Assembly (NCBI GenBank): GCA_051453625.1
Contig: JBOZIK010000001.1
Location: 161,038,337 to 161,099,285 of the forward strand
From: Welwitschia mirabilis
Lineage: Eukaryota; Gnetophyta; Gnetopsida; Welwitschiales
DNA: 60,949 nt
Direction: 5' to 3'
Under the pieces are notes generated by a model. That model made no database searches. It saw nothing but the letters and a program-made list of their open reading frames with translations, and was not told the DNA's origin. This document shows positions 24,701-36,344 of the stretch, piece after piece. How positions within the stretch are numbered: the first letter of the stretch is position 1; every line of letters begins with the position of its first letter. A program made the position numbers and the translations under genes.

Positions 24701-25019
24701 ATTTTGGTAGCAGAGTGAGTTTTTAAGTTTTTGACATTAGAAATTCAAGGTATTACATTTTGATATTAGAGCTAGACGAAGTTTTTAAGTGTGAAAATAT
24801 GGATGTACATTTTGGAATAAGAGCTAGATTAAGTTTTTAAGTGTAAAATATAAGACGTTACAAATTGGTGTCAGAGCTATATGAAGTTTTTAGTGTTAAA
24901 TTTGAGATGTTACAATTTGGTATTAGAGCTACATGAAGTTTTTAAGTGTGAAATTTGAGATGTTACAAGTTGGTATCTAAGCTAGATGAAGTTTTTAAGT
25001 GTAAAATTTGAGACATTAC
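24701..25019 (+). repeat. Six-unit tandem array carrying PBS-like motifs at the LTR end
   Basis: Units start at 24701, 24757, 24809, 24862, 24914 and 24967, with lengths 56, 52, 53, 52, 53 and 53. Each reads as a primer-site-like motif (best copy TTGGTGTCAGAGCTA at 24865), then GATGAAGTTTTTAAGTGTGAAA, then the LTR terminus GAGATGTTAC. The LTR end plus primer-binding site has therefore been copied in tandem and now lies within the LTR. Confidence 0.85.
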
Positions 25020-25020
25020 A

Positions 25021-28000
25021 AGAACACTTGGAGAGAGTGAGATTAAAGGTAGATGATTTGATAAAAATGCTTTATAGGCCCAAATTCTCTTTTATTTCAA
25101 ATACTTCTTGCTACTATAAAATAAAGTTTTATATTTTAATTTTTATAATATTAGACTTAAGATAAATAATTTTTTTATTTTTTTAATAAGCTAAGGAATA
25201 TTAATTTTAATTTCTAATAATAGCACTAAAAACTTCTCATGTATTGATAATTTTATAAATATAAATATTCAAAAATATGCCCTAGTGGTCAAGCCTTAAG
25301 TATCAGTCTTCAAAACTAGGGACATCTATTATAGTATAGATAAATATAATTATCATTCTTCCATAAGAGTTACAAGGAAATTTGCAAGCTTGTGATTATT
25401 TAAATTAATTTATTTAAAAAAATAATTTATCTTTTTTTTTAAAAGAATTATAGATTTTATTTTTTTCTTTTTTTTAATAGCTACTACTCATTCTAAATTT
25501 TTTGTAACCCCTCATGCTCTAAAACACTAGCATTATTGTGAATCTAATAGTGGTGCTATAATTCTTATGGCTTATTCCTTTTAGTAGACATTAAGTGACT
25601 TAGTATGTTCTACATAATAAAAACTTATCTTTTGTTCTTTAAAATAAAATTTTAGTAATTATAAAATATCGACTTTACTAGAACACTAGTAAATTTAAAC
25701 ATCGTACTATACCTAGGATAAATAAAAGTCCTAGTGAAAACCTAGATTGTTATATTTACCTATAAAATTAAGATCTATCATTTAAAAAGAGAATTAAAAA
25801 TAAAATATTGTTTTTTAAATTAAATTTTAGGGTTTTTATTGTTTATTTATGTTTTGTAATCTTTTGCATGTGTTATTAAATTACTTTTTTCATTTACATG
25901 TGTTATTAAAGTACTTTTTTTTTCTTTTGCATTTGATATTAGATCCTAGGCTAGGGGTTATAAGGATCTTAGTGAGCTTAAATGCCCTCTTCCATGCTTT
26001 GCATGCTTTTACAATGTGTTATTTTTTATATCTTTCTTTTTATGTAGCTCATTTTGAATTTAGTTTATGTTTAGAATGTTTGAAAAAAAATCCTTTTGTA
26101 TTTTTTTCCTTAAATCTAGATTCTTATAGTTTCTTGCTATTATTTACAGGCTTTAGATAGTTATCATGAGGAGGAGGAAAAGGCTTGGTATAGGAGGCAC
26201 CTATAAAAGTAAGATCTAAATAGGCCTTTATTACTATTGGATACCTTCAATGTATCAAAATCATCTTATGTCTATTTTTTCTTATAAGTGTAACCTTAGG
26301 ATACTTATTTCTTTTCTGTTAATGGCTTGTAGCTATTTTTGGCTTGAATTTCTTAGTATGTAGGTTGTTACTATAGAATGTTTTAAGTTAGTGCAACTAG
26401 GATATTTCATTTTTTGGCCTTCTTATCTATCCACTTTATGTCCTTTACTATCTTGTTGTCCATATTACATCCCATTATCTCTTTTCTACTATTTTTTCTT
26501 TTAGTAGATTATACCCTATCAAAGTTGAATCATAGAGTTTTATCTCCCTAATAGTCATTCCACATAAGCTTATGATGGAGTAGACTTAGCAAACTACTGG
26601 GAGTTCCACTGCTGATGTACATTCTATTACTTTTTAATAGATGTAGACTAATTTGGTATTTTCTTAGACAATCATGCATGTGAAACATTTCCTTAGATGG
26701 TTATACATGCACAAGAACATGTGGACTTATGTCTTACTAATGTTTCTTAAATGAAATTCCATATGAATCGATTCTAACTATGTTACGTCCTAGTGGATTG
26801 CACATTTACTAAGATCCTAAATTTTTTATTTTTTATTGTTTTATGTTTTTCATGTTATTCTTTTCAAATAAAAATCCTTTCTTCCATTAATACTTTTTAA
26901 CAACAAAACATAAAGCTCTACACATCACTCTTTATTGTGAGGTAATTGAGTCCCTACTAATTTGGATCAAGGTATCTTAGAAATTTAGTCAATAGTTTTG
27001 AGAGAGGACTTAAAGGTATTTGAGGTTTACACACTATCTAAACTTATCATTAAAATATAACCAACATCTACTAATTTGTTACCTTAATCAATAATTTTTT
27101 CATTACTTTAGTACATCTCTTACTATTATTTAATGTCATGACCACTCAAAAACTGATCTATCACATCATGATAGAACAATATTTTCACCCAAGCACAATC
27201 CTACTATTAAACACCATAAATTACATTGTAAGTTATTTCTCTAATAGTTGCATTAAAAACCTCTCCTCCAATAAAACTCCTTTCTAAAATCTATTATAGG
27301 CATATAGGACACAATGCTTTTCTTTACTCATAAATATGCTTGAGATGATATTATGCTATATTAGAGAGATGTTCATTTGATAGAACTACCATTATCTTTA
27401 CTCTAAAGTTTCTAAATCTCATAGCATAATGGGATTTATATCATGAAGTATTACTTTAAACTTACAACTTTAAATGCTAATGATAAGATGTTCACTTGGC
27501 AATCATAATTAGCTCTAATGCTTCCAGCTTAAGTAGTAGTAATAAAGGCCAAAATTATAGCAATAGCATAAAATAAAATCATAGAAACAACAAACTTGAT
27601 TTTACATAGAAAATATAAATCTACAACTATAGACACATGTGCACATTTTTAATCTTTGAGCTATCTAAATATCCATGTGGAATTATGCTTTTTTGAGGTC
27701 ATTTCTAGTTGGACCTATGTATATGTGCTTTTGTATTATGTTTTTTGGTTCTCTCTTTATGCACATGCATTTTTTAGTGCATTTCTTGAGTTTTTTACAA
27801 ATTCTTACATGTTTGAATTATTTTTTAATCATCGTAATCCCATTAAACTTTTGCTTTTATTACATTAAGTTAAGTTGAGATGGAATGTGAAGAAAGGTCC
27901 ACTTCACTTGATTTTTATCACATAGACCTTATTTAACTTGTAATTTGAATAGATCAAGTTAAGTTGAAATGTTAAAAAAGACCTAAACCAAGTCTCCTTT

Positions 28001-28902
28001 TTTCTTAGTTTTATGGTATTTGTCTTATTTCGATCACTTAATCCCAATTTAAATGTTTAATTTATTAAGGTTTATAATTAGAAATCACCTACATCTTAAT
28101 AAAATAATTTATTTCACTAGTAATAAGTCTTAGTTGGTGATAAACATGAGGAACCATGCATAGAAATTGATCTATGTCAAGTTGTTCTACCTTCAAAGCT
28201 TGTTGTGAAGTCTTTAACTTTTATAACTATGTAGTTAAGTTACTCAAAGAGCTATGCCTCTTTTAAGTGAAAATTTCTTGAGCATTATATGGTTTAGATT
28301 TTTATGCACACCTTAGTAATAGAGGATGTATTGGATGAATAATAAAGTCATAGTGGTAAGTTCTATTTCGATTTTATAACTAATCGATCAAAGGAAAGTA
28401 TAATAAAATTTAAAATTTATTAAGTCTAAGGTATAAATAGATCATTAACTTTAACTAAAACTAGCTGATAAATTGGATGCCTTCCTAATGTTATTTACAC
28501 TTTATCATTTCATTTCTTTTAGAGACAAGGATCATACCCATGGAGAGGATGTAATAACTACCTAGATTGAGAGAAAGACCTAAAATGAAAAACGATTTTA
28601 CTTCATAATCTAATAACTTAAGTCCTCTAAAAAATTTATTACATTTACATAATTATTTAGTAATAAATTTACCTTTTTTTTTGTAGATGCTATTATTAGG
28701 GCTTATTTTTATCATACTTACTCATACTTTTGTGGATTAAATAGATCCTTTAACTTTTAGATGTGAGAAAGGTCCCTTTTGAATTGACTATACCTTTCTA
28801 TTATGACTTTTTTTTTTTGGCATTTTATTGTATCATTCTGATTTGAATAGATCATTTGAATTTATAGATGTAAGCAAGATCCCTAATCATATTGACTATT
28901 AT
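25021..28902. other. AT-rich stretch without recognisable genes
   Basis: T-rich frames of 60-103 codons on the plus strand (25849-26160, 27656-27868) are rich in Phe and Leu and look like composition, not genes. A 30-base sequence around ATGTGTTATTAAA is doubled at about 25864-25925. A stretch with AATAGATC...TAGATGT.AG...ATTGACTAT is doubled near 28738-28790 and 28845-28900, directly before the Athila-like LTR. No domain recognised. Confidence 0.5.
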
Positions 28903-29129
28903 TGTGAGTCTAATTAGTAATATTTAATAGTATTTTTAGAGTTTGTTTAAATATTTTTAGAAATTTTATAAGCTAAACAAGAAGAATATAAAGCATAATT
29001 ATGATGATCATATAAAACACCAAATTAAGAGAGAATAAATCATTTTTGAACACATTTCATACTCCCTAAATTTTCTATAACATCATGGACCTAGCGTAGA
29101 ATGATGAATTATGATTAAGAGACTAAACG

Positions 29130-29580
29130 ATAAAGAAAAGCCTTTCATCCATTATGTCATCTAGATAATACTCTTGATGACAACAATCATTGGAGCTATG
29201 AAATCACATTTTGAAAGACAATTATAATAGAGAAAGTAGAAAAGAATAAAGAATAACTATCATCTACCTTATTGTCTAGATGATAATTAAGCTAATAACT
29301 AATAGCATTTATAAATAAACAAAATAAGTTTTTATTAATAGTCATCCAACTAGTCATCCAAATGATACTCAAGATGACTAATAGGATCAAGAAAAATAAA
29401 ACTTTAATTTTCACTACTAGTAGTTGTCCATCTAGTCATCCAGATGACACCCAAGATGACATCAAGAAGATGAAGAATCAACTATCACCAAAAAGTGACC
29501 TAAAAGATAAGAAACTATGAAAAGACAAAAGATTAATGATCATCCACCTGATTATGTGAATGATACCTAAGTAGATGAGA
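29130..29580 (+). repeat. Five degenerate copies of a TCATCTAGATGA block
   Basis: Blocks of about 40 bases begin near 29130, 29262, 29340, 29428 and 29541. The pattern is CATCCA.CTAGTCATC.AGATGA.AC.CAAGATGAC. The core TCATCTAGATGA is a perfect 12-base palindrome in intact copies. Similar blocks occur at about 54090-54130, 54548-54580 and 56581-56625 in the minus-strand Athila-like element. Confidence 0.6.
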
Positions 29581-29684
29581 GATAATAAGAATATAAAACA
29601 AACTTCACCAATCACGTGATCTTTGTTATGATCACCTATGATCAGTTACAGCTCTTTGGTGATCCTAATAGCCATCATTAAACC

Positions 29685-29693
29685 TATAAATAG
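29685..29693 (+). promoter_or_regulatory. TATA box of the Athila-like LTR
   Basis: TATAAATAG about 780 bases into the LTR, directly downstream of the palindromic block array. Confidence 0.5.
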
Positions 29694-30357
29694 CCCTCTT
29701 AAATTCCCTATTTACTTATCTTAGTTGTATCTATTATTCTTATAACAAATTGAAGAGTAATTGAGCAAAGGATCCATCCTAGTTATAGAGAAGGATGTCA
29801 CTTAGTATTGAACTCTATCTCCTTTATTAAGAAGTTTTTACTTTGTAACTATTGTAGAAAATGGTATTGCTTATTGTTGGGCTGTGTCTCCTTCACTGAG
29901 AAGCTAGTACTTTGTTAATTGTTGTAACCATTTCAATTAATAAAATATTGATTGAATTGTTCTTTTTAATATTCTTTCTTCTTATATTCCTTATGGTTTA
30001 TGTTGGTTACTTTTAAGAAATAAGTAATTGTAATTGATATAGATCATAAAGGTTAACTTAGATGATAATAAGTTGGTATACCTGATTAGATCTAGCATTT
30101 AGGATTACATTCATTTCTACACTTTTCCTTCATCCATTACATTACATTTTAATGAAGAATAGGAATTCATCTAAAATATGTTCTTCTTTAAAGAAATCTT
30201 CTTACTTCCTTTTTGAAACTCCTTTAAAGATTATGGGATTAAATCCCACATACTAGTGCATTTCATGTGTATTTTATTAAAGATTTATAGGTACTAAAGA
30301 TCAAAGATTCATTTAAAAGGAATATCAATTTGAGCATTTGATTTATACTCTAACAAA

Positions 30358-30375
30358 TTAGTGACATTGCTAGGG
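30358..30375 (+). other. Gypsy-type primer-binding site
   Basis: TTAGTGACATTGCTAGGG reads as a decayed TTGGCGACGTTGCTGGGG, the kind of site found after Athila/Tat LTRs. All inferred changes are C-to-T or G-to-A. Confidence 0.55.
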
Positions 30376-30414
30376 AGAAGTTCAAGGATGTTTAAAAGGT
30401 TAAATCTTAATACA

Positions 30415-31062
30415 TAGGTAACTAATTTGGTTTTAAGTTGCTTGCTTGTGTAGTGTGTATACACAATTTTTTTCCTATTCTTAGGCTAGATTGCTTTTTA
30501 AATCTTCTTATTTTTTCTTTTCTTTTCTTAAGTTTAGTTTACACATTTGCTTTCATAGTTTACCTTAAATTTGTTTTCTAGTTTTTGCTTTTACTTTTTA
30601 ATTTTCGTAATTTCTTACATTCTGTAATTGTTTTAATTTCTATAATTTTTATAGGTTTTTCATTTCCATGTTATGTTAGTTTTATGTATAAACTTAAATA
30701 CTATCACTCAAGATCTACTTTTTGTTCTAATTCAATCTTAAAGATTACCAACTAGTTCTTGTGATTAGTGAGATTGATGTACTAGTTATGATTTAAGAGA
30801 TTATAGTGATTATCTCTCTTACTATCCAAATTAATTCTTCTTGTTCCATCATTCTCATCTATTTCTATGGATAGTGATAAAGGAAAACTTTGAAAAATCT
30901 TATTTTAAAAAAATAGAATATTGAATTCTATGGATAATGATAAAAGACTATTATAAGAAATAATTATAGAAAGAGGATGTTTAGTGAAAAATGTTGTTGA
31001 AACTAGGAATTATGTCTCTTTCTCCTTTTAAACTACCTCTTTTTTTTTCCCCTTTTTTTCAG
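30415..31062 (+). other. Possible intron in the Athila-like leader
   Basis: A donor-like AG|GTAACT near 30415 and a very strong acceptor-like tract (CTCTTTTTTTTTCCCC then TTTTTTTCAG, ending at 31062) enclose T-rich DNA without a frame. A gag-like reading frame begins directly after the CAG. Introns are known in some Tat-branch elements such as Ogre. Here it is an inference from sequence only. Confidence 0.35.
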
Positions 31063-31649
31063 CCTCCATGTAGGAATACTACGAAGGATTTTGAGTACTT
31101 TAGGGATTCCACTTTATTCAAAGAAACATTTAACAATTCTTAACAACCTCAATCATTAATACTTAACCCTGCTTCTGAAATTTGTGAAGACAACTCTCAT
31201 TACATCAAAGATTATCCTGCTTTACCAACATATAGAGAATTAGCTTGTGCATTTAATCAAAAACCCAATACCTTAAAAAATACTCAACAATTTCAACCAC
31301 AAGATATGGGACTATAGCTAGCCTATAAACCTTTATTTGATAATAGATATAAGAGTAATAAATTTTAGCATAATAATTTTTAGCCTAACAACTTTCAACC
31401 CAACTCTGTTAGAGAGTTACTGTAATAAACAAAGGAAGAAATGAAGAAGACATAAGAAAATACAATAAAAAATTAGAAAATTAAAACAATTACTTAGAGA
31501 ATCAAAGAAAGGACTTAGAAAATCTAATTGGGATCCTTTAACAAACCATGTTAGGGAACTAAAGGTCTTGAGGCTTTCTTGCAACACAACATTATTAAGC
31601 CTCAACCACTAGCTCTTATGTCTTTTACTTTGAGAATAAAGAGAAAAAT
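31063..31649 (+). pseudogene. Athila-like gag, C-terminal part
   Basis: One frame runs from 31063 for about 195 codons without any apparent indel. ICEDNSHYIKDYPALP near 31180-31227 matches the gypsy gag zinc-knuckle region (C..C...H....CPALP), with the last Cys now Tyr and one Cys missing. The sequence that follows is Asn/Gln/Pro-rich (QQFQPQ, NNF*PNNFQPNSVRELL), as in Athila gag C-termini. About a dozen stops occur, nearly all TAA or TAG at positions where Gln is likely. Gag would form the particle and bind RNA. The N-terminal capsid domain is not present. Confidence 0.6.
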
Positions 31650-32007
31650 ATGAATAATTTCTATTTTGATGATGAGAATTTAGATGTTTCATGTCCAATA
31701 GAAGATATCCAATATGATGACAATGAGGTTGCAACCCACTAATCAAACAATAAGGATTGGAATGATTATTTATTAGATGATGATATTGAAAGAGTAAATT
31801 ATATTTCCAATATCCACTTACTATTAGAAAATCTAGATGAAATAGAGAAACTAATTCATGAAGAATCTAAAAAGTTTTTAACCTATGATGAATATAATGA
31901 TCACATTTCTATTTATGATTTCTTTATTGAATCTAATTTGGAAATAATAACATGCAATTACATGATGGTTCCGATAATGAAGAAAAGAAGGATAAGAAAA
32001 AAGTTAT
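31650..32007 (+). pseudogene. Acidic ORF of unknown function, first half
   Basis: From ATG at 31650 one frame runs 119 codons with a single TAA (about 31740), beginning MNNFYFDDENLDV and rich in Asp, Glu and Asn. After the stop it reads NYISNIHLLLENLDEIEKL and HEESKKFLTYDEY. I do not recognise the family. It lies in a different frame from the gag remnant, directly downstream. Weak coding-like sequence continues to the Copia-2 insertion at 32330 and again from 52034. Confidence 0.45.
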
Positions 32008-32329
32008 AGGGATTCAACAAGTCCAAATAGAGGATAAACTTCTCACATCATATGAAACAAATTAACCTTGAAAAGTCTAATACTATCTAAAATATCTCTC
32101 CATTCCTACCACTTATAATCTCAATTAATGATGAAAATAGAAATGAGAAGAATAAAAATAATAAAGACCCCATGGATAAGTAGCTAAATTTAATAGAAGT
32201 TAGACTTGTTCCTTCTAATGCAATAAATCAACCTTAAGAATATACCCATGTTTATCCATCCTTTTTAGTTGAATTCCATGTAATATTCAAAGTAACATCC
32301 TTTTCTCTCCTACCAAGTTCACTTTACTT

Positions 32330-32334
32330 TATGT
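32330..32334. repeat. Target site duplication of Copia-2, left
   Basis: TATGT before the 5' LTR. The partner at 52029-52033 is TATGC, a single transition apart. Confidence 0.7.
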
Positions 32335-33517
32335 TGTTGGTAAATCTAGTTTTGATAATTTTACTTGTTAAAAATCTTGTATTATTATGTACATAGGTCA
32401 TTGTAAAGATTAGATCATGATAAGCATAAATTGATGTCGAACCTTCAAGATGGTACCTCATGAAAAGTTCATAATTGAAGATGCAAAATTTGTTAAGTAA
32501 AGACATCTATAGATTAGAAGACATCTATGGTAAAGATGTCTAGACCCTTAAAGATGTCTATGATAAAGACATATATAGATTAAAAATGTCTATGATTTAC
32601 TAAATTTTAAGTCATAGGTCAAAATTGACTATCTCATAAAAGAAGACTATGTTGAGAGTTATATCTGACACTAATGAAAGACATCTACATGTTTGAAGAC
32701 ATTTATGATAAACTAAAATAGGTAACAAAGTTATTTTATATTTTGACAAATTTTTTACATTTTAGGTAAGCTACCAACTTTTCTATTATAGATCCATGAT
32801 CACAGAGGGCTAAAGATTATACAAAGCAAGTTTTACCAATTTATGAGAAAGTTTATTAAAGATCTCTATTAGGTAAACATGTCTAAGTATTAGTGGAAAT
32901 TTATAATTTTAAAGGTGTATTATACTAAAGTTCACATCAATTAAAAAAATAAAGATGCAAGCCCAATGCCTAGATGCTCTATCCATTATACACTGGTTAC
33001 AAAGTTTAAATGGGTACTATTTAAGGTTAAACAACTAGTTTCTCTTTAATAGTATAAAGGTAAGATGTGAAAAACATATCAAATAATGATTACAATTTCA
33101 AAGAACATAATAAAAACATCAGATACATAATGAAGAACACACACATAATTGAAACTTCTAATAAAGGATCAAACTATCATTTTCAAAGGATCTTACAGTG
33201 TTTACATCATTCATTCTTGAATCCTACATTATTGCATCATTCATTTGCACTCATGACGATAATGGCCATAAGAAATTCATCTCTTCATAAAAGCTACATA
33301 ATTTAAGTTTATGGTTGTATGGTGTTTGTTGGATCTATCATTGTTAAACTATCTTATTCTTGAATATTATTGTAAAGTATATTGTTACTTTATCAATCTC
33401 AAGGATCCCTTACTAAGATTTCTTATTGTAAGACAATCCTTACATGAGTAGGTATTGTGTTGTTGTATTTTTCTAAGGGGAAGAGTTTGCTATCTTGTAA
33501 GGAGCATCTCACATTAT

Positions 33518-33522
33518 GTTAT
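33518..33522. repeat. Target site duplication of gypsy solo LTR, left
   Basis: GTTAT, identical to 36346-36350. This perfect pair fixes both ends of the solo LTR. Confidence 0.85.
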
Positions 33523-34623
33523 TATCACATTCACATTTTTACCTTTCTTATAAAATTTTCAAGTTTATGTTTAATGAAATATTTAGAAAATATTGAATTA
33601 CTTGAAACCCCAATTGTTATAAATGCTATGTTCTTGAAATGAAGTCTTATTAAATTGTAATATGAGTACCTTTTAATTAAATGTTTGCATATAATTTTTA
33701 AATGCTCTTGTGGTGGAAATGATTTCTTATATTTACTTACACACTTTTTAGAAATTATGCTAAATTAAATGTATATTATGGAGAAATGTTATTTATTTCC
33801 CTTCCTCATTATTAAATGTGAAGCATTACCTTTATTATATTATTAAAAGCACTCGATAGCCAGGCAATCTTTTATGAAACATTATGTAACCCTCCTCTTA
33901 ACTGTCACCTCATGATGTATCCTTTCATATCCTTGAGGTTCATAATATTATGCATGTTCTCTCACTTTAAATAGAGTCCTTCCTTTCTCAATTCTAGATT
34001 TATTTTTCCAAAATGATCTTACCATAAAATCTTGGAAGCTTAAGAGCTCTAAAACACTTAGAAGGTCTTCAAATAATAAATTTTCTGGTGTAGCTCTTTA
34101 TTTTCGTGCTTTCTTGTTGGTTATTTCTTATGCATTTTGTACTAAAATTGTCATGTTTATGTATGGTTCTTTATTTTTGTGCTTCCTTATTGGTCCTTTC
34201 TTATGCATTCTATATTGAAATCATCATGTTTATGTATGGTTCTTTACTTTTGTGTTTTTTTATTGGTCCTTTCTTATGCAATTCATATTGAAATTCATCA
34301 TGTATATGTATGATTTTATTTTTTTGCATTTTCTTGATGGTTCTTTCTTATTTATTGTATATTGATATCGATGCATATTATTCCTATAAGTCAGTTATAT
34401 TGCTGAATGAGAAAAAATTTGTGTTGATACATATTTCATCCTCATTTACCTTTCCTTAATATCTTGAAGTTATCTTCTTATATGAGATGAAAAATTATGA
34501 TTAAATACTATTGTAGTCATCTTTTCATTTGATTTTTAAGTCTTGTCGAGGTGTTATGTCATGGTCAAACTTATCTTAGCTTCATGATATCATCTTGTTG
34601 GACTTATGGTTATGGATTTTCTG

Positions 34624-34955
34624 TAGATCACTAAATGAGGTAGTGGACTTCATAGATCGCCAAATGAAGTAGTGAAGAGAGAATCCCACAAATAACCAAA
34701 TGAGGTAGTGGGGATATTGTATTACTACAGATCGTTAAATGAGGCAGTGGGCTTCACAGATCATCAAATAAGGCAGTGAAGTTAATGATGATTGAGATTA
34801 TATTTTTATATTATTATGAGTACCATAGATTGCTGAATGATGTAGTGGGATTCACAGATCACCAAATGAGGCAATTAAGTTAAATATTATATGAAAACCA
34901 CAATTCATCAAATGAGACAGTGGGCTTTACAGATCACCAAACGAGGTAGTGAAGT
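34624..34955 (+). repeat. Dimeric tandem repeat, about nine 29-bp units
   Basis: Units near 34624, 34653, 34690, 34728, 34756, 34826, 34855, 34901 and 34930 read CAGATCACCAAATGAGGCAG-like sequence, then TGGGCTTCA or TGAAGTTA. Eight of them form four pairs. The first unit of a pair ends TGGGCTTCA and the second ends TGAAG, usually followed by an AT-rich spacer, giving a higher-order period near 100 in the first three pairs. Confidence 0.85.
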
Positions 34956-35898
34956 TAATGATGATTAAGATTATATATATTATATTTTATATTCTTGTTC
35001 ACAACCATGAGCTCATTATTTGTGTTATATCTTAAATTTTATGAAATCTTGATTTATTCTTTCTTTCACAATCCTTGAAGAATCTTGTTAAAATACCTAT
35101 TTTTGCTTGGGCCATACTGGGGGCTATGGGATTTTCACAGTTCTCATCCTATATCTTTTTATAATAAGTGGTAAATCTAGAGTTTAATTGCTGAGATGGC
35201 ATGAGTTCATGAAGGATTGTTGGATTTATATTGGTGGAAAAATCTTCTGATTAATTATCTCTCTTTTTAGCTATTAAAGTTAAATACTTGAAATACATGA
35301 ATAATCAATATGTTATCTATTATTGTGATGAGAGAGAAATTCTATTTATTCATAAGTGTGTGGCTTGCAGTACTTGAATTTTATTCTGAAATTTTATGAT
35401 ATATGGAAAGATGATTATCCTTCTTGAAAATTTAATAATAAAATTTTTTTATTTGAGGTCACATTTTCAATTAATATTTGATAGAATTATATGAGAATCT
35501 TGAATCTTGAGCCATAAAATTTATTTCCATGGTTTGAAATGTCAATTTAAAATTGTGAATTTTTGGAATATATTTGGTAATTATGAGTTTCTTGTTAATT
35601 TTATGTTATATTTAGAATATGAAAAATTATCTTGAAATTCCTTAGTCATATGGAGTTTTTAGAAGAATATTTCTTGGATGTTATGCTTGTTTGTTTCTAA
35701 TAAATTCTTTTTAGTGGACATTTGATTTTCCCTCATTCCCTAAAGATTTAAATCTAATGTAAATGAGTCTAATTCAATTATTTTTAAATTAATTTAATGT
35801 TGTAAAGTTAGGATCCTTTTAATTAATTTAATGTTACAAAATTTGTTTAGATGAGAAGCCTTTTTTAATTTAATCTAATGTGATGAAGTAAGTTTATA

Positions 35899-35984
35899 NN
35901 NNNNNNNNNNNNNNNNNNNNNNNNNNNNNNNNNNNNNNNNNNNNNNNNNNNNNNNNNNNNNNNNNNNNNNNNNNNNNNNNNNNN
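35899..35984. other. Assembly gap (86 N)
   Basis: A run of 86 N inside the gypsy solo LTR. Confidence 0.98.
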
Positions 35985-36208
35985 AAATATGGAACAATAA
36001 GGCATCATGGAGGATAGGAATACCTTAAAGAGAGCCATTATTAAAGGAAGTTACAAATTCTTGAGATGGACATTACAAATATTAAATTTTCTATCAATAA
36101 TATAGATAGTTTTTAATTGATACTTTTGATTCAAGAAAATCATGAGTATTTAATCCTTTGTTAAATAAGTAATGTTAATAAGTTTTAATGTTAGAATTCG
36201 GGAGTTAC

Positions 36209-36344
36209 ATTTTGACATCAGAGCTAAGAATTAAAAAGAATATTTGAATTTTTCAACTTTATAAGTCTAGGAATTTACATTTGGTATCAGAGTGTTATAG
36301 TGAGTTTTTAAAGTTTTAAACATTTAAAAATTTTAGGGCATTAC
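36209..36344 (+). repeat. Two-unit tandem repeat with PBS motifs at the solo LTR end
   Basis: Units 36209-36278 and 36279-36344. The first contains TTTGACATCAGAGCTAA, the second an exact TTGGTATCAGAG at 36281-36292. Both end in ...TTAC-A. The perfect target duplication follows the second unit, so these primer-site copies lie inside the LTR. Confidence 0.82.

Larger units (their letters stand above)
22590..25020 (+). repeat. Gypsy-type LTR (3' LTR of a degraded element)
   Basis: Begins TGTCACATTC and ends in GACATTACA, the termini of Tekay/Del-like chromovirus LTRs. It carries a TATA box at 23036-23043, an internal duplication, a 100-N gap and a terminal tandem array. The 33523-36345 LTR shares its termini and the internal CATACTGG...CTATG module, so both belong to one lineage. 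Flanks AGTAA (left) and AGAAC (right) do not match, as expected if internal sequence rather than a target site lies to the left. No coding part of this element is recognised. Confidence 0.7.
28903..30355 (+). repeat. Athila-like 5' LTR
   Basis: Starts TGTGAGTCTAATTAG, similar over about 70 bases to the start of the minus-strand LTR at 54359, and ends CTCTAACA before the primer site. TATAAATAG at 29685-29693 is a likely promoter. Degenerate copies of a TCATCC...TCATCTAGATGA...GATGAC block occur upstream of it. The left boundary is inferred from similarity, since the partner LTR is missing. Confidence 0.58.

Noticed and set aside
25849-26160. 103-codon plus-strand frame, rich in Phe and Leu
   Set aside because: It lies in T-rich DNA with a doubled 30-base stretch. 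The composition explains the residues and no domain or start context is seen.
27656-27878. Two overlapping frames of about 70 codons resembling a membrane protein
   Set aside because: Hydrophobic because the DNA is T-rich. Two frames of the same DNA are equally open, as expected by chance.
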